DNA from: Caryophanales bacterium UBA2253
GTDB taxonomy: Bacteria > Bacillota_I > Bacilli_A > ML615J-28 > CAG-698
Direction: 5' to 3'
Length of the DNA stretch: 10,294 nt
Assembly (NCBI GenBank): GCA_002347755.1
Contig: DDXT01000046.1
Coordinates: 1-10,294 of the forward strand
Below, piece after piece: positions 1-7,967 of this stretch. Numbering within the stretch: position 1 is the stretch's first letter; each line of letters begins with the position of its first letter. Under the pieces are notes generated by a model. That model was not told the DNA's origin and did not search any database. It saw only the letters and a program-made list of their open reading frames with translations. The position numbers were made by a program, and so were the translations under genes.

Positions 1-376
1 AAGATCACGAGCAACGCTTTCAAAGGTTATATTAGCTAGTTTTAATTTTTCTAGAATGATTAAAATAGACTCTTTAGAAATGGTTTCTTTGGGATTAGAA
101 AATGAATCTTTTTCATAAAAGGCAGTATGGCACTCCTTACATTGATATCTTTGGATATGGCACTTAACTAAAAACAACATGGTGGAATAAGTACAATGCT
201 TAATTGTTTTAGTAGTAGTTCCATTCTTATAGAGATTGCCAGAACCACAGGAAGGGCAAAATTCATCTTTAGGAAGATAAAAAGCATCGACATAAATGGT
301 TCCTTTACTCGTATGAAAACGGAAACGATCGAAATCGAAGTTAACGTCTTTAAAATAATTACAAAATATGATACAA
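1..376 (-). CDS. ISL3-family transposase, N-terminal part; start disturbed, 3' end outside window
   Basis: From 360 to 1 the minus strand is open for 120 codons. It encodes a helix-free N-terminal stretch (NYFKDVNFDFDRF), then a CPSCGS...RYQCKECHTAFYE four-cysteine zinc finger. After that comes a helical stretch ending ITFESVARDL, the beginning of the DNA-binding HTH. This order matches the zf-ISL3 region that precedes the DDE catalytic domain; the catalytic domain itself is beyond the window. The start is odd. The frame is open upstream only to a TAA at 397-399 and contains no ATG, GTG or TTG before residue M at 180. A good GAAAGGA at 385-391 sits 8 nt from a TTG at 374-376, but that TTG is one base out of frame and stops after five codons. 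Removing one T from the T4 run at 363-366 would join it to the frame. The gene is therefore either frameshifted or started from ATA or ATC. Family confidence is high; start confidence is low. Confidence 0.75.
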
Positions 377-412
377 TATATCCGTCCTTTCTTAGTTTAA
401 TCTGGCGATTCT

Positions 413-441
413 ATTATAGCAAAGGACATTTTTTCTGCAAA
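413..441 (-). promoter_or_regulatory. transposase promoter
   Basis: On the minus strand TTTGCA (436-441) lies 17 bp from a perfect TATAAT (413-418). A start point near 406 would leave about 30 nt before the candidate start codon. The GAAAGGA ribosome binding site follows at 385-391. The promoter lies inside the IS, just downstream of its terminal hairpin. Confidence 0.65.
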
Positions 442-442
442 C

Positions 443-492
443 AAAAAAAGGCTGTCAAGAATTCTGTTGATTATCAACAGAATTCTTGACAG
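443..492 (-). terminator. IS-end hairpin: 19-bp perfect inverted repeat plus T tract
   Basis: CTGTCAAGAATTCTGTTGA (452-470) is followed by 3 bases (TTA) and its exact reverse complement (474-492). On the minus strand the hairpin is followed by GCC and seven T (443-449), a terminator layout that faces the transposase gene. On the plus strand it is followed by GGTCCC and five T, so it could also act weakly that way. The outer arm coincides with the probable IS terminus. It may therefore be both transposase-binding sequence and a block against outside transcription entering the transposase. The structure is seen directly; the roles are inferred. Confidence 0.6.
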
Positions 493-531
493 GTCCCTTT
501 TTCAACAAAATCTTTGACTTACCTCAATTTT

Positions 532-555
532 AAAAGGCCCTTTTCGGGGCCTTTT
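532..555 (-). terminator. terminator of the parE-to-TPR gene block
   Basis: AAAAGGCCC (532-540) pairs perfectly with GGGCCTTTT (547-555) across a 6-base loop. It lies 11 bases beyond the TAA of the TPR-like gene on the minus strand. The flanks are A/T rich on both sides, and the T run is short, so some activity in the other direction is possible. Confidence 0.75.
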
Positions 556-566
556 GTTTTCGTTAT

Positions 567-1361
567 TTAGTCGGGCGTTTGTTCGTCTCCGATCTTCTTT
601 ATCATTTCCTGGGATTTGTTAAAAATGGCCAATTTTGATTTTCCGGATTTTATGATGGCATTAAATCTTTCTAAAGCAATTTCTTTTTTTCCTTGCTTGA
701 CTGCAATCACTCCCAAATAATAAATCGAATTCAAAACCGTCAGATAAGGATATCTTCCTCTAAAGGCTTCTCCATAAATCGATTCGGCGCTATCAAGATA
801 AATTCCGGCTTTTACGAAATAGCGAGCTTGAATATATTTAAAATTGGATTCAATGATTGGTTTTAATTTCGGAGGAATTGAAGAAAGCAATTTTTGGGCT
901 TGATTGTACAGCACTTCCATCTTTTCAAGATTGTTCGTTTCATCAAAGTAAAATATCCAAGCTTTATAGTATAGGAATTTGATGGGGTTGTTGAAATCGG
1001 GTTCTTCATCGACCATGACATCAAGGATTGATTTTGCCCCCTCAAGATCTCCAGCTTCCATCAACAGTAAGGCTTTCCCGATCTGGTTTATTAGCCGTGA
1101 TGAAGCCGTTGACACATAAGTTCTGATCAGATTCTCATATTCTTCTAAATACCGAAGGGGATCGCAATCGTTGACATAGATCATTACCACTTGGTTCATC
1201 TTCCGCTTTTCAATGGCCCAAAAATAAAACATCAAAGCTGCGGATACGCCCCCAATAAAGAGGTATATTGTGGAATTAACCGAATCGATTAATATCAGCG
1301 GAATGCAAGCCAAACATACCAGAGAGCCAAAAATGGTGTAAAAAAAGCGAAATTTGCTCAT
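567..1361 (-). CDS. membrane-anchored TPR-like hypothetical protein
   Basis: This is a 264-residue protein that I cannot assign to a named family. It begins with two hydrophobic helices, about residues 6-25 and 31-50, separated by a short polar loop (DSVNS). A basic stretch (EKRKMNQ) follows, and then a wholly soluble helical part. That part looks like degenerate tetratricopeptide repeats: around 89-120 (GKALLLMEAGDLEGAKSILD), 128-160, 173-203 and 207-240 (YYLGVIAVKQGKKEIALERF). The probable layout is a hairpin membrane anchor with a cytoplasmic protein-interaction domain. The ATG overlaps the TGA of the PHP gene (ATGA, 1358-1361), with GGTGAG five bases before it, so translation is coupled to that gene. 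It is the last gene before the terminator at 532-555. Function is unknown; an adaptor or scaffold role is only a guess from the fold. Confidence 0.85.
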   Translation of the reverse strand: MSKFRFFYTIFGSLVCLACIPLILIDSVNSTIYLFIGGVSAALMFYFWAIEKRKMNQVVMIYVNDCDPLRYLEEYENLIRTYVSTASSRLINQIGKALLLMEAGDLEGAKSILDVMVDEEPDFNNPIKFLYYKAWIFYFDETNNLEKMEVLYNQAQKLLSSIPPKLKPIIESNFKYIQARYFVKAGIYLDSAESIYGEAFRGRYPYLTVLNSIYYLGVIAVKQGKKEIALERFNAIIKSGKSKLAIFNKSQEMIKKIGDEQTPD

Positions 1362-2149
1362 CTTTTCTCACCAAACAACCGATCCGTTAATTTAATCCCC
1401 AAGGATTTAGCGAAATCCGCGGCTAACCCAACCGACTCATCGCCGGTTAGTCTTGGGGAATGATTATCCTCGCCAATTATCACCTTGGCATTCGGGTATT
1501 CGCTGACCAACCGCCAGAATTCGATTCGTGGATAGATGTAAGTCAGTTCGCCATCCTGGTTAAATATTGGACCCCGGCGGATACCATTGCAGTTAATTTC
1601 CAAAATGACGCCATTTTCAGTGGCGGTTTCAATGATTTCTCGGGAAACTTGGGCGGCTAGATCGTTCCAAGCGGTATAACGATACATAAATACATCCGGA
1701 TGAGCAAGGATCCGAAAACAATTCGTTTTTAATCCGGTCACAACCAATTTTTTATAATTGGTCACCGTTTCATCGTTCATGAAGTGGTAAAGGTCGTGCA
1801 CTTCATTCCCAAGCATGGAAATATGTTGGCCAAGGATCAAGTAATCCACTTCTTTTAATAGTTTGGGATAATAGTAATCAAAATCTTCATGATATTCAAT
1901 TTCCAGACCGCTGAAGATTTTGATTTTGTTTTCGAATTTTACTCGAGCCGATTCAATCCCGGGAAGATAAATGTTTTCAAACTCATCGCGATTCATTCGC
2001 AGATGGGCCCAGGCGGCCGGAAGCGGGCCGTGGTCGCTTATTCCAATTTCCGAATACTTTAGTTCCACGGCTCTTTTCACATAATCGATGGGCATGCCTT
2101 CGGCGTGTTTACAAAGATAAGTATGGTTATGATAATTGACTTTATTCAC
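1358..2149 (-). CDS. PHP-domain phosphoesterase, histidinol-phosphatase (HisK) type
   Basis: The 263-residue product is a complete PHP-superfamily metal-dependent phosphoesterase. The trinuclear metal ligands are visible in family order: H7-N-H9 near the N-terminus, H15, D39-H40 (GISDHGP), E83 (SGLEIEYHED), H109 (LGQHIS), H150 (AHPD) and D228/H230 (GEDNHS). Length and motif spacing fit monofunctional HisK-type histidinol phosphatases (usually about 260-280 residues), which release phosphate from L-histidinol phosphate. No other his gene is in the window, and many close homologues act on unknown phosphate esters, so the substrate is not settled. Translation starts at GTG, with AAGGGG seven bases upstream. 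The start overlaps the end of the Fic-like gene by 8 nt and places H7 in the usual position, about six residues in. The next gene overlaps its stop by 4 nt. Confidence 0.85.
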   Translation of the reverse strand: MNKVNYHNHTYLCKHAEGMPIDYVKRAVELKYSEIGISDHGPLPAAWAHLRMNRDEFENIYLPGIESARVKFENKIKIFSGLEIEYHEDFDYYYPKLLKEVDYLILGQHISMLGNEVHDLYHFMNDETVTNYKKLVVTGLKTNCFRILAHPDVFMYRYTAWNDLAAQVSREIIETATENGVILEINCNGIRRGPIFNQDGELTYIYPRIEFWRLVSEYPNAKVIIGEDNHSPRLTGDESVGLAADFAKSLGIKLTDRLFGEKR

Positions 2150-3170
2150 GATTAAACCCCTTGTAAATGCGAATCCATTTGGCCGATCGGCCTTTGCCCA
2201 ACGGTTTTATCAGGCCTTCGTCTCGAATTTTGATTAAAGCCCGATTGATGGTGGATTCGCTGACATAAGGGTGAGCCAAACGAATGTCGTCTTTCGTGAA
2301 AATGTCTGGAAGTTTGCTGATCGTATTCTCAACGTTGTTGGTTTTATTGAGATTGGCATCAAATTTATATTCCTTGATGATGGAAAAAGTCTTCTTATAG
2401 CCCTTCAAAAACAGGTTGTCCATAAACCGGATGAAACCCAAGGTTTGAGCAAACCCTTCTTTCCAGTTGAAACTGGCCGCGTTCAGTTCGGTTTTGAATT
2501 CTGAATAATTTTCGTAAAGCAACTCAAAGAAACTGATGTACCGGAAGCAATGGATGTCAGCCTTTAAAATCAAAAGATATAAAAGCATCAATTCCGCCGT
2601 TTCATTTTGGGAGACGAATGGAGAAATGTTGTGAAAATCGACGAAATAATGGAGAAACAGAGTGATCTTCTCAAAGGATTCCTTTTCAATCAAACTGTCC
2701 ATTTGGCCAATTATTTCATCCAATAAAAGCCGTTTGTTTTTCATGGCTTGACTTTGGAGAAGATTCTTCTTGTCCGCCGGAGCATAATCAAACTTGATGT
2801 CATGGTAATGCGAATAGATCGAATTGATCATGTTCAAGGTGTCATTGCTCTGGTAAGCTATGGTCGAATATTTTTGTTGCAAGAGCATGAGCATTTCTTT
2901 GATATTGAAAAGGGTTGTTTCTTCCTTTGTCCGGGGACTTGAGTTTTTGGTAATGATGAGCCGTGTCCGGGCATCACTGATCTCCAAGTTTAAAATCCGG
3001 GACAAAAAATAACTGTCACGTTCAACGGTTTGTTCGACGATCCGATCGACGTCGCTTTTTACGATATCGGTAAGGTTTTCGTTTTTACCAACCAGCTTGT
3101 ATAATTTGGTTAAAATGACAATTACATCATTGGGAATGATGAATCGGTTTATGTTTAAGATGCAGCTCAT
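2142..3170 (-). CDS. Fic-fold protein with degenerate active site and C-terminal winged helix
   Basis: The 342-residue product has three recognisable parts. Residues about 50-100 (SRILNLEISDARTRLI, then KEETTLFNIKEML) resemble the Fic N-terminal region, but the SxxIEG inhibitory motif is not preserved. Residues about 140-260 follow the Fic core, including the helix-loop-helix with FVDFHNISPFVSQNETAEL at 176-194. Residues about 286-336 form a winged helix-turn-helix (SESTINRALIKIRDEGLIKP). Working Fic enzymes carry HPFx[D/E]GNGRxxR and transfer AMP or related groups. Here the catalytic His is Ser183 and GNGR is replaced by Q188-N-E-T, so AMPylation is unlikely. The intact recognition helix suggests a regulator that reused the fold. 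AGAGG lies 7 nt before the ATG. It is the first gene of a coupled trio with the PHP and TPR-like genes. The fold assignment is from motif pattern, not a search. Confidence 0.7.
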   Translation of the reverse strand: MSCILNINRFIIPNDVIVILTKLYKLVGKNENLTDIVKSDVDRIVEQTVERDSYFLSRILNLEISDARTRLIITKNSSPRTKEETTLFNIKEMLMLLQQKYSTIAYQSNDTLNMINSIYSHYHDIKFDYAPADKKNLLQSQAMKNKRLLLDEIIGQMDSLIEKESFEKITLFLHYFVDFHNISPFVSQNETAELMLLYLLILKADIHCFRYISFFELLYENYSEFKTELNAASFNWKEGFAQTLGFIRFMDNLFLKGYKKTFSIIKEYKFDANLNKTNNVENTISKLPDIFTKDDIRLAHPYVSESTINRALIKIRDEGLIKPLGKGRSAKWIRIYKGFNRE

Positions 3171-3278
3171 AGGTTTACCTCTACTCTTTATTTTTGGACC
3201 TTTCTGAAAAATCGCGATGGGAAATTATCCGTCAAAAAAAAGATAATCGCCTCAAAAATGGTTCTTTAGGTGCTTTTT

Positions 3279-5762
3279 TCACTCAAAATCGTTGTTATTT
3301 CGGACAATTACGAGTTTTTCCGGCTTTCCGATGTCTTCGTTGGTGATCTTCTTTCCGGTTTGCGCGGTCGCATTTTTGACGGCCGCGAAGTCAATGGCAA
3401 CATGTCCTTTGACTCCGAACAGATAGCAATCAAGATTTAGGTTGGCATTCTTGCGATGGATGATCTCCGAAGTAATCGCATAGTTCGGGGAAGTTCTGGT
3501 AATCTGTAAATAAGGCTTGCCAACATTATTTTTGCGGCCTTTGAAAATCTCATCCGGGCGCAGTCGTTTTATGGTTCCCTTCAAGGTCAAAATCACCAGT
3601 AAGTCTTTGCTTGAAACAAAGTGCCCGCCGACGACTTGATCATAAGGTCGGTTCTTCAGCTCGATGGCCTTAACGCCGTATGAAGGCGGTGCCATGACGC
3701 TGATTTCCTCCGCGTCATAACGGTTAATGAATCCTTCTTTGGTGACCACAAGAACTTCTTGGCTGTCAGAACTGGAAATATCCACGCTGACCAATTCATC
3801 TTCCTCGCGAATCTTGGTGGCTTTGAGGGCCCGCGAGAAACGGTTGGCATACAATTCGCTGACTAAAGTCCGTTTTATCAAACCATTTTTGGTTGTGAAC
3901 AAAAGATACCGTTCTTTGGAAAAATCTTCGATCGGAACCGTAAATATGACCTTTTCGTTGGCCTCAATGGACACTAAGGTGCTGACATGGTATCCCAGGT
4001 CTTTATTTCTTACTTCCGGAATTTTCGGAACCGGTAGAAAAACATAGTTCCCGAGATTGGTAAATAAAAGCAAAGTATCCAAAGTGGTGACTTCATAGGT
4101 GGCAATGATGACGTCTTCCTCTTTCAGTTTGGTTTCTTCATTGGTGGCGTAGGCCTTGGAAGTCATTCGTTTGATATATCCGTCATGGGTGATGATCAAG
4201 ACGACGTCTTCTTTGGCAATCAATTCTTTGACTTCGACTTTCAATTCTTCAATTTCGTGTTCAATGGCGGATTTTCTCGGAGTGGAAAGGGTCGCCAAAA
4301 CATTTTCAAGTTCCCCTTTGATGGTCTCACACAGGACTCTTTCGTTTGACAAGATCTCATTAAGCCGTTCGACTAAGGCCATCAAATTATCTTGTTCCTC
4401 CTGAAGCAAAACAATGTCCGTATTGGTCAAGCGGTAAAGTTGCAGCATGACGATGGCTTCCGCTTGTTCTTCGCTAAAATTATAATTGCTGACGAGGTTT
4501 TCCTTGGCATCTTTCTTGTTCGCGGAGTTCCGGATCGTGGAGATAACGGAATCCAGAATCGAAGTCATGGAAATCAAGCCTTCAACAATGTGCAGTCGTT
4601 TTCGGGCAGTTGCCAACTCGAAGTTGCTGCGATTGGTAATGACTTCTTTCTGATGCTCGATGTAAGCGTCCAGCAGATCCGCGAGGCCCATGCAAACCGG
4701 ACGTTTGTCTGCGATGACGGTCATGTTGAAATTGTAAGAAATGGACAAATCAGTGGATTTGAGAAAAAAACTACGGATGAATTCTGGGTTGGCGTCCTTT
4801 TTCAGATCAATGACCATTCGCAAACCTTGCCGGTCCGATTCATCGCGGATATCCAGAATTCCGTCAACATTCTTTTGAATATAGATCTCGCTCATTTTTT
4901 TGACGAGCACCGCTTTGTTGACTTCATATGGGATCTCGCTTATGACGATTTGGTTGATGGTTTCGCCAATGACGATTTCCGTCTTGGAATTCAAACTGAT
5001 TTTTCCGCGGCCAGTTTCGTAAGCTTTTTGGATTCCATCCAATCCCTGGACAATTCCTCCGGTCGGGAAATCGGGCCCCTTAACGATTTTCATCAGCTCT
5101 TCAAGCGAACAATTCAGATGTTCAAGCCGATAAATGGTGGCCTTGACGATTTCGTCAAGGTTGTGAGGAGGAATTTCGGTCGCATAACCGGCGGAAATCC
5201 CGGAAGTTCCGTTAACCAAAAGGTTCGGAAATTTCGAAGGCAAAACAGTCGGCTCATATTCTTCGTCATCAAAGTTCGGAACGAAACCGACCGTCTTTTT
5301 GTTGATATCTTGGAGCAAAAACTCGGCGTATTTCGAAAGTCTGGCTTCGGTATATCGCATGGCTGCCGCCGGATCGCCATCCATACTGCCATTGTTTCCG
5401 TGCATGTCAATGAGGGGAAGCCGCATTTTGAAATCCTGAGACAATCTGACCATGGCGTCATAAACCGAGGTGTCACCGTGCGGATGGTATTTTCCGATGA
5501 CTTCGCCCACGATCCGGGCGGATTTTTTGTACGGACGGTTGGAAAACATTCCCAGTTTGAACATGGCAAACAGAATTCGCCGTTGAACCGGTTTCAAACC
5601 GTCACGAACATCCGGCAAAGCTCGGTCTTGAATGATGTATTTTGAGTAACGGGCAAACCGCTCCCCAACTAAATCTTCGAGATTTTCCTCAAGGATTTTC
5701 TCCGTGGCGAATTTATCGATGAGAGCGCTCAGCTTTTTCTTCTTGGAAACTTTATTATTCAT
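3279..5762 (-). CDS. parC: DNA topoisomerase IV subunit A
   Basis: This is the 827-residue breakage-reunion subunit of topoisomerase IV. With ParE it forms an A2B2 enzyme that unlinks replicated chromosomes and relaxes supercoils. The N-terminal winged helix (about 40-150) contains the [10 protein letters not shown] motif, the quinolone region [13 protein letters not shown] (92-104), and the catalytic tyrosine Y137 in AMRYTEAR. The tower and coiled-coil (about 150-515) include YNFNM (343-347) and [12 protein letters not shown] (439-450), which are ParC-like. The C-terminal domain shows six beta-pinwheel blades near 521, 564, 618, 669, 721 and 777 (for example [10 protein letters not shown]). 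No GyrA box (QRRGGRG) is present, which separates it from GyrA. The residue equivalent to E. coli ParC Ser80 is Thr98, and Glu84 corresponds to Asp102. The start overlaps the parE stop by 8 nt, and AGGTGG lies 6 nt upstream. Confidence 0.96.
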   Translation of the reverse strand: MNNKVSKKKKLSALIDKFATEKILEENLEDLVGERFARYSKYIIQDRALPDVRDGLKPVQRRILFAMFKLGMFSNRPYKKSARIVGEVIGKYHPHGDTSVYDAMVRLSQDFKMRLPLIDMHGNNGSMDGDPAAAMRYTEARLSKYAEFLLQDINKKTVGFVPNFDDEEYEPTVLPSKFPNLLVNGTSGISAGYATEIPPHNLDEIVKATIYRLEHLNCSLEELMKIVKGPDFPTGGIVQGLDGIQKAYETGRGKISLNSKTEIVIGETINQIVISEIPYEVNKAVLVKKMSEIYIQKNVDGILDIRDESDRQGLRMVIDLKKDANPEFIRSFFLKSTDLSISYNFNMTVIADKRPVCMGLADLLDAYIEHQKEVITNRSNFELATARKRLHIVEGLISMTSILDSVISTIRNSANKKDAKENLVSNYNFSEEQAEAIVMLQLYRLTNTDIVLLQEEQDNLMALVERLNEILSNERVLCETIKGELENVLATLSTPRKSAIEHEIEELKVEVKELIAKEDVVLIITHDGYIKRMTSKAYATNEETKLKEEDVIIATYEVTTLDTLLLFTNLGNYVFLPVPKIPEVRNKDLGYHVSTLVSIEANEKVIFTVPIEDFSKERYLLFTTKNGLIKRTLVSELYANRFSRALKATKIREEDELVSVDISSSDSQEVLVVTKEGFINRYDAEEISVMAPPSYGVKAIELKNRPYDQVVGGHFVSSKDLLVILTLKGTIKRLRPDEIFKGRKNNVGKPYLQITRTSPNYAITSEIIHRKNANLNLDCYLFGVKGHVAIDFAAVKNATAQTGKKITNEDIGKPEKLVIVRNNNDFE

Positions 5763-7698
5763 CAGATTCCACCTCTTCTAGCGTGAAATTATCTTCATAA
5801 TCGAAGGATACATTATTCTCGATCCATTCGCGGCGGGGTTCGACGTCATCACCCATCAGAATGGCGATCCGTTTGTCCGCGTCAACGAAATCTTCAATGT
5901 TGACTTTGATGAGCGTTCGGGTTTCCGGATTCATGGTCGTCTCCCAAAGCTGAGTGGCATTCATTTCACCCAAACCTTTGAAACGCTGAATGGTGATGTT
6001 CTTTAGATTGGCGGCTTTGGTCTTCAGTTCTTCATCGGTCCAAGCATAATCGGAAGAACTCTTCCCGTTGATTTTATAAAGCGGCGGCAGAGCGATGTAA
6101 ACCGACCCGCGAGTAATCAGATCTTTCATATACCGGAAAAAGAAGGTCAGCAAAAGGATCTGAATATGGGCTCCGTCGGTGTCCGCATCGGTCATGATGA
6201 TGATCTTGTTATAGTTGGATTTGCTCGCATTGAAATCATCCCCGAATCCCGCTCCGACGGAATAGATAATGGACATTATTTCTTCGTTTTTAAGGAGCTC
6301 GTCGGTCCGGGTCTTTTCCGAGTTGATGACCTTTCCTCGTAACGGCAGAATGGCCTGAAAGCGGCGGTCACGCCCTTGCTTGGCGCTTCCGCCCGCGGAA
6401 TCGCCCTCCACCAGAAATAATTCGTTGGTTTGGGGATTTCGATCTTGGACTGGTGCCAATTTCCCGGCGAGGTTGGTGGTCTTCGTGACCTTTTGTTTGA
6501 TCATTCGAACTTCATCGCGGGCTTTTCGGGCGGCTTCGCGCGCCCTAAAAGCGCGAAGGAAATTGTCAACCAGCATATTGGCGATTTCGCCTTTTTCATT
6601 GAGATAAAATTTCAGCTGTTCGGAAATGATGTTTTCGACCGCGGTTTTGGCATCGGCGGTTCCCAATTTGTTCTTGGTTTGTCCTTCAAACTGTAAAATG
6701 TCTTCATTGATTCGAATTGACAAAACAGCGGTCAGACCTTCGCGGATATCGGCGCCGTCCAGATTGGGTTCCTTGTCTTTCAACAAGCCCTTCATCCGAG
6801 CGTATTCATTGAAAGCTTTGGTTAAAGCGGCTCGGAAACCGGTTTCATGAGTTCCCCCGTCATGGGTTCGGATATTATTAACATAAGAATAGATATTCTC
6901 GGAATAACTTTTTCCGGAATATTGCATGGCGCATTCTACTTGAATGTTTAGGGAAGTACCTTCCAAGTAAATCGGCTCATTTAGAACTTCTTTTCCAGCG
7001 TTAAGATTTTGGACAAACGCAGATATTCCTTCCCGGAACAAAAAAGTATCGGAAGTCTCCGTCCGTTCATCGTATAACTCGATTTTCAACCCTTTAATCA
7101 GATAAGCGGATTCTTTAAGCCTTTGGGCTACTTGTTTATAGTCAATGATGGTCGTTGAGAAAATGGCCGGATCCGGTTTGAAATGAACGGTGGTTCCGGT
7201 TTTTTTGGATTCGCTGATGATTTTCGGCTTACGAATTATGGTTCCGCCGTTTTCAAATTTTTGATAATAGACTTTCCCGTCGCGAGAGATCGTCAATTCG
7301 ACCCATTCGCTTAAAGCGTTGACAACACTTGATCCGACTCCGTGCAGTCCTCCGGATACTTTGTAAGCTCCGGTCGAGTCGAATTTTCCTCCGGAGTGCA
7401 GAGTGCCGAAAACAACTTGAGGGGTTGGAATTCCAGTCTTATGCATTCCGATCGGAATGCCCCGGCCGTTGTCTATGACCTCCACCGAATTGCCCTTGTG
7501 AATGATTACTTTGATGTGATCCGCGCATTCGGACAAGACTTCATCGATGGAATTATCGACGATTTCCCAAACCAAATGATGCAGTCCGGTGGTGTCTGTA
7601 CTCCCAATGTACATCCCGGGGCGCTTCCGAACCGCTTCGAGTCCTTGCATGACCTGGATTTTTGATTCATCATAAACATTTGCATTAACTTTTGTCAT
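5755..7698 (-). CDS. parE: DNA topoisomerase IV subunit B
   Basis: This is the 647-residue ATPase subunit of topoisomerase IV. The GHKL ATPase domain has E45/N49 in [17 protein letters not shown] (76-82) and the [15 protein letters not shown] loop (116-130). The transducer domain carries the QTK loop with K342. The TOPRIM domain shows EGDSAGG (431-437), [11 protein letters not shown] (452-462) and the metal-binding DADTD (504-508). The C-terminus holds [10 protein letters not shown]. Length is normal for ParE. The ATG at 7696-7698 is chosen because AGAGGG lies 8 nt upstream. An in-frame ATG at 7738-7740 is upstream of the promoter -10 box and cannot be the start. The gene is followed by parC with an 8-nt overlap and is divergent from plsY, an arrangement common in Firmicutes. 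The pairing with a ParC that lacks the GyrA box argues for ParE over GyrB. Confidence 0.96.
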   Translation of the reverse strand: MTKVNANVYDESKIQVMQGLEAVRKRPGMYIGSTDTTGLHHLVWEIVDNSIDEVLSECADHIKVIIHKGNSVEVIDNGRGIPIGMHKTGIPTPQVVFGTLHSGGKFDSTGAYKVSGGLHGVGSSVVNALSEWVELTISRDGKVYYQKFENGGTIIRKPKIISESKKTGTTVHFKPDPAIFSTTIIDYKQVAQRLKESAYLIKGLKIELYDERTETSDTFLFREGISAFVQNLNAGKEVLNEPIYLEGTSLNIQVECAMQYSGKSYSENIYSYVNNIRTHDGGTHETGFRAALTKAFNEYARMKGLLKDKEPNLDGADIREGLTAVLSIRINEDILQFEGQTKNKLGTADAKTAVENIISEQLKFYLNEKGEIANMLVDNFLRAFRAREAARKARDEVRMIKQKVTKTTNLAGKLAPVQDRNPQTNELFLVEGDSAGGSAKQGRDRRFQAILPLRGKVINSEKTRTDELLKNEEIMSIIYSVGAGFGDDFNASKSNYNKIIIMTDADTDGAHIQILLLTFFFRYMKDLITRGSVYIALPPLYKINGKSSSDYAWTDEELKTKAANLKNITIQRFKGLGEMNATQLWETTMNPETRTLIKVNIEDFVDADKRIAILMGDDVEPRREWIENNVSFDYEDNFTLEEVESDE

Positions 7699-7728
7699 TT
7701 TCTTAACCCTCTCAATGTTACATGATTT

Positions 7729-7757
7729 ATTATAGCACATATTTAGTCAAAAGTAAA
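7729..7757 (-). promoter_or_regulatory. parE-parC promoter with extended -10
   Basis: On the minus strand TTTACT (7752-7757) is 17 bp from a perfect TATAAT (7729-7734), which is preceded by TGC to give an extended -10 box. A start point near 7722 gives a 5' leader of about 24 nt before the parE ATG, just enough for the AGAGGG site. The position of the -10 box decides the parE start codon. Confidence 0.7.
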
Positions 7758-7967
7758 TGTTTATTATTAGAATTTATTTATATTCATTTTTCGTTTTTGA
7801 TACTATTTAAATTGAATAAAAAGAGCAAATTTGAAAAAATATGAGTATGTTAAATTAGAAGTTTTCTAAGAAATTTCCCCAAAGATTTCTTTTGATTTCT
7901 GATTGTTTTGGGTGTATAATGCTTTAAGTAAATGATGCTTTTTGCATTTGAATACAGGAGTATCCAT
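7758..7967. other. AT-rich divergent region between parE and plsY
   Basis: About 210 bases without a gene. It holds the plsY promoter (7892-7920) and its ribosome binding site (AGGAG, 7956-7960). Just upstream of the plsY -35 box lies a dyad, AAGAAAT (7868-7874) and ATTTCTT (7885-7891), with GATTTCT repeated 10 bp apart at 7884 and 7894. A regulator site is possible but the sequence is low in complexity. Nothing else is recognisable at 7758-7860. Confidence 0.4.
7892..7920 (+). promoter_or_regulatory. plsY promoter
   Basis: TTGATT (7892-7897) and TATAAT (7915-7920) are separated by 17 bp. A start near 7927 gives about 40 nt of leader. The in-frame ATG at 7932 has no ribosome binding site, whereas the ATG at 7968 has AGGAG seven bases upstream, so 7968 is the start. 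Confidence 0.7.

Larger units (their letters stand above)
1..497 (-). mobile_element. 5' end of an ISL3-family insertion sequence, cut by the window edge
   Basis: The segment carries the start of an ISL3-type transposase gene reading out of the window, its own promoter, and a terminal dyad. Reading inward on the minus strand from 497, the DNA begins GGGACC and runs into CTGTCAAGAATTCTGTTGA. G-rich termini of about 20-25 bp are usual for this family, so 497 is the likely outer end. The exact end cannot be confirmed because the other terminus and the target duplication (8 bp is usual for ISL3) lie outside the window. The T- and A-rich flank at 498-530 would be an ordinary target. The boundary is inference; the family assignment rests on the transposase. 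Confidence 0.6.

Noticed and set aside
196..489. Open frame of 97 codons on the plus strand at the left edge
   Set aside because: It is antisense to the zinc-finger part of the ISL3 transposase and runs into the IS-end palindrome.
443..492. CRISPR-like repeat
   Set aside because: There is a single inverted pair with a 3-base gap and no direct repeats or spacers.
4392..5645. Long open frame of 417 codons on the plus strand opposite parC
   Set aside because: It is the antisense shadow of parC, which has full family motifs; the shadow has no ribosome binding site or recognisable domain.
5755..7698. gyrB-gyrA instead of parE-parC
   Set aside because: The A subunit lacks the GyrA box and has ParC-type signatures ([17 protein letters not shown]); the plsY neighbour also fits the topoisomerase IV locus.
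7699..7740. Fourteen-codon N-terminal extension of parE
   Set aside because: Its ATG is upstream of the -10 box of the parE promoter and lacks a ribosome binding site; family members begin near the ATG at 7698.
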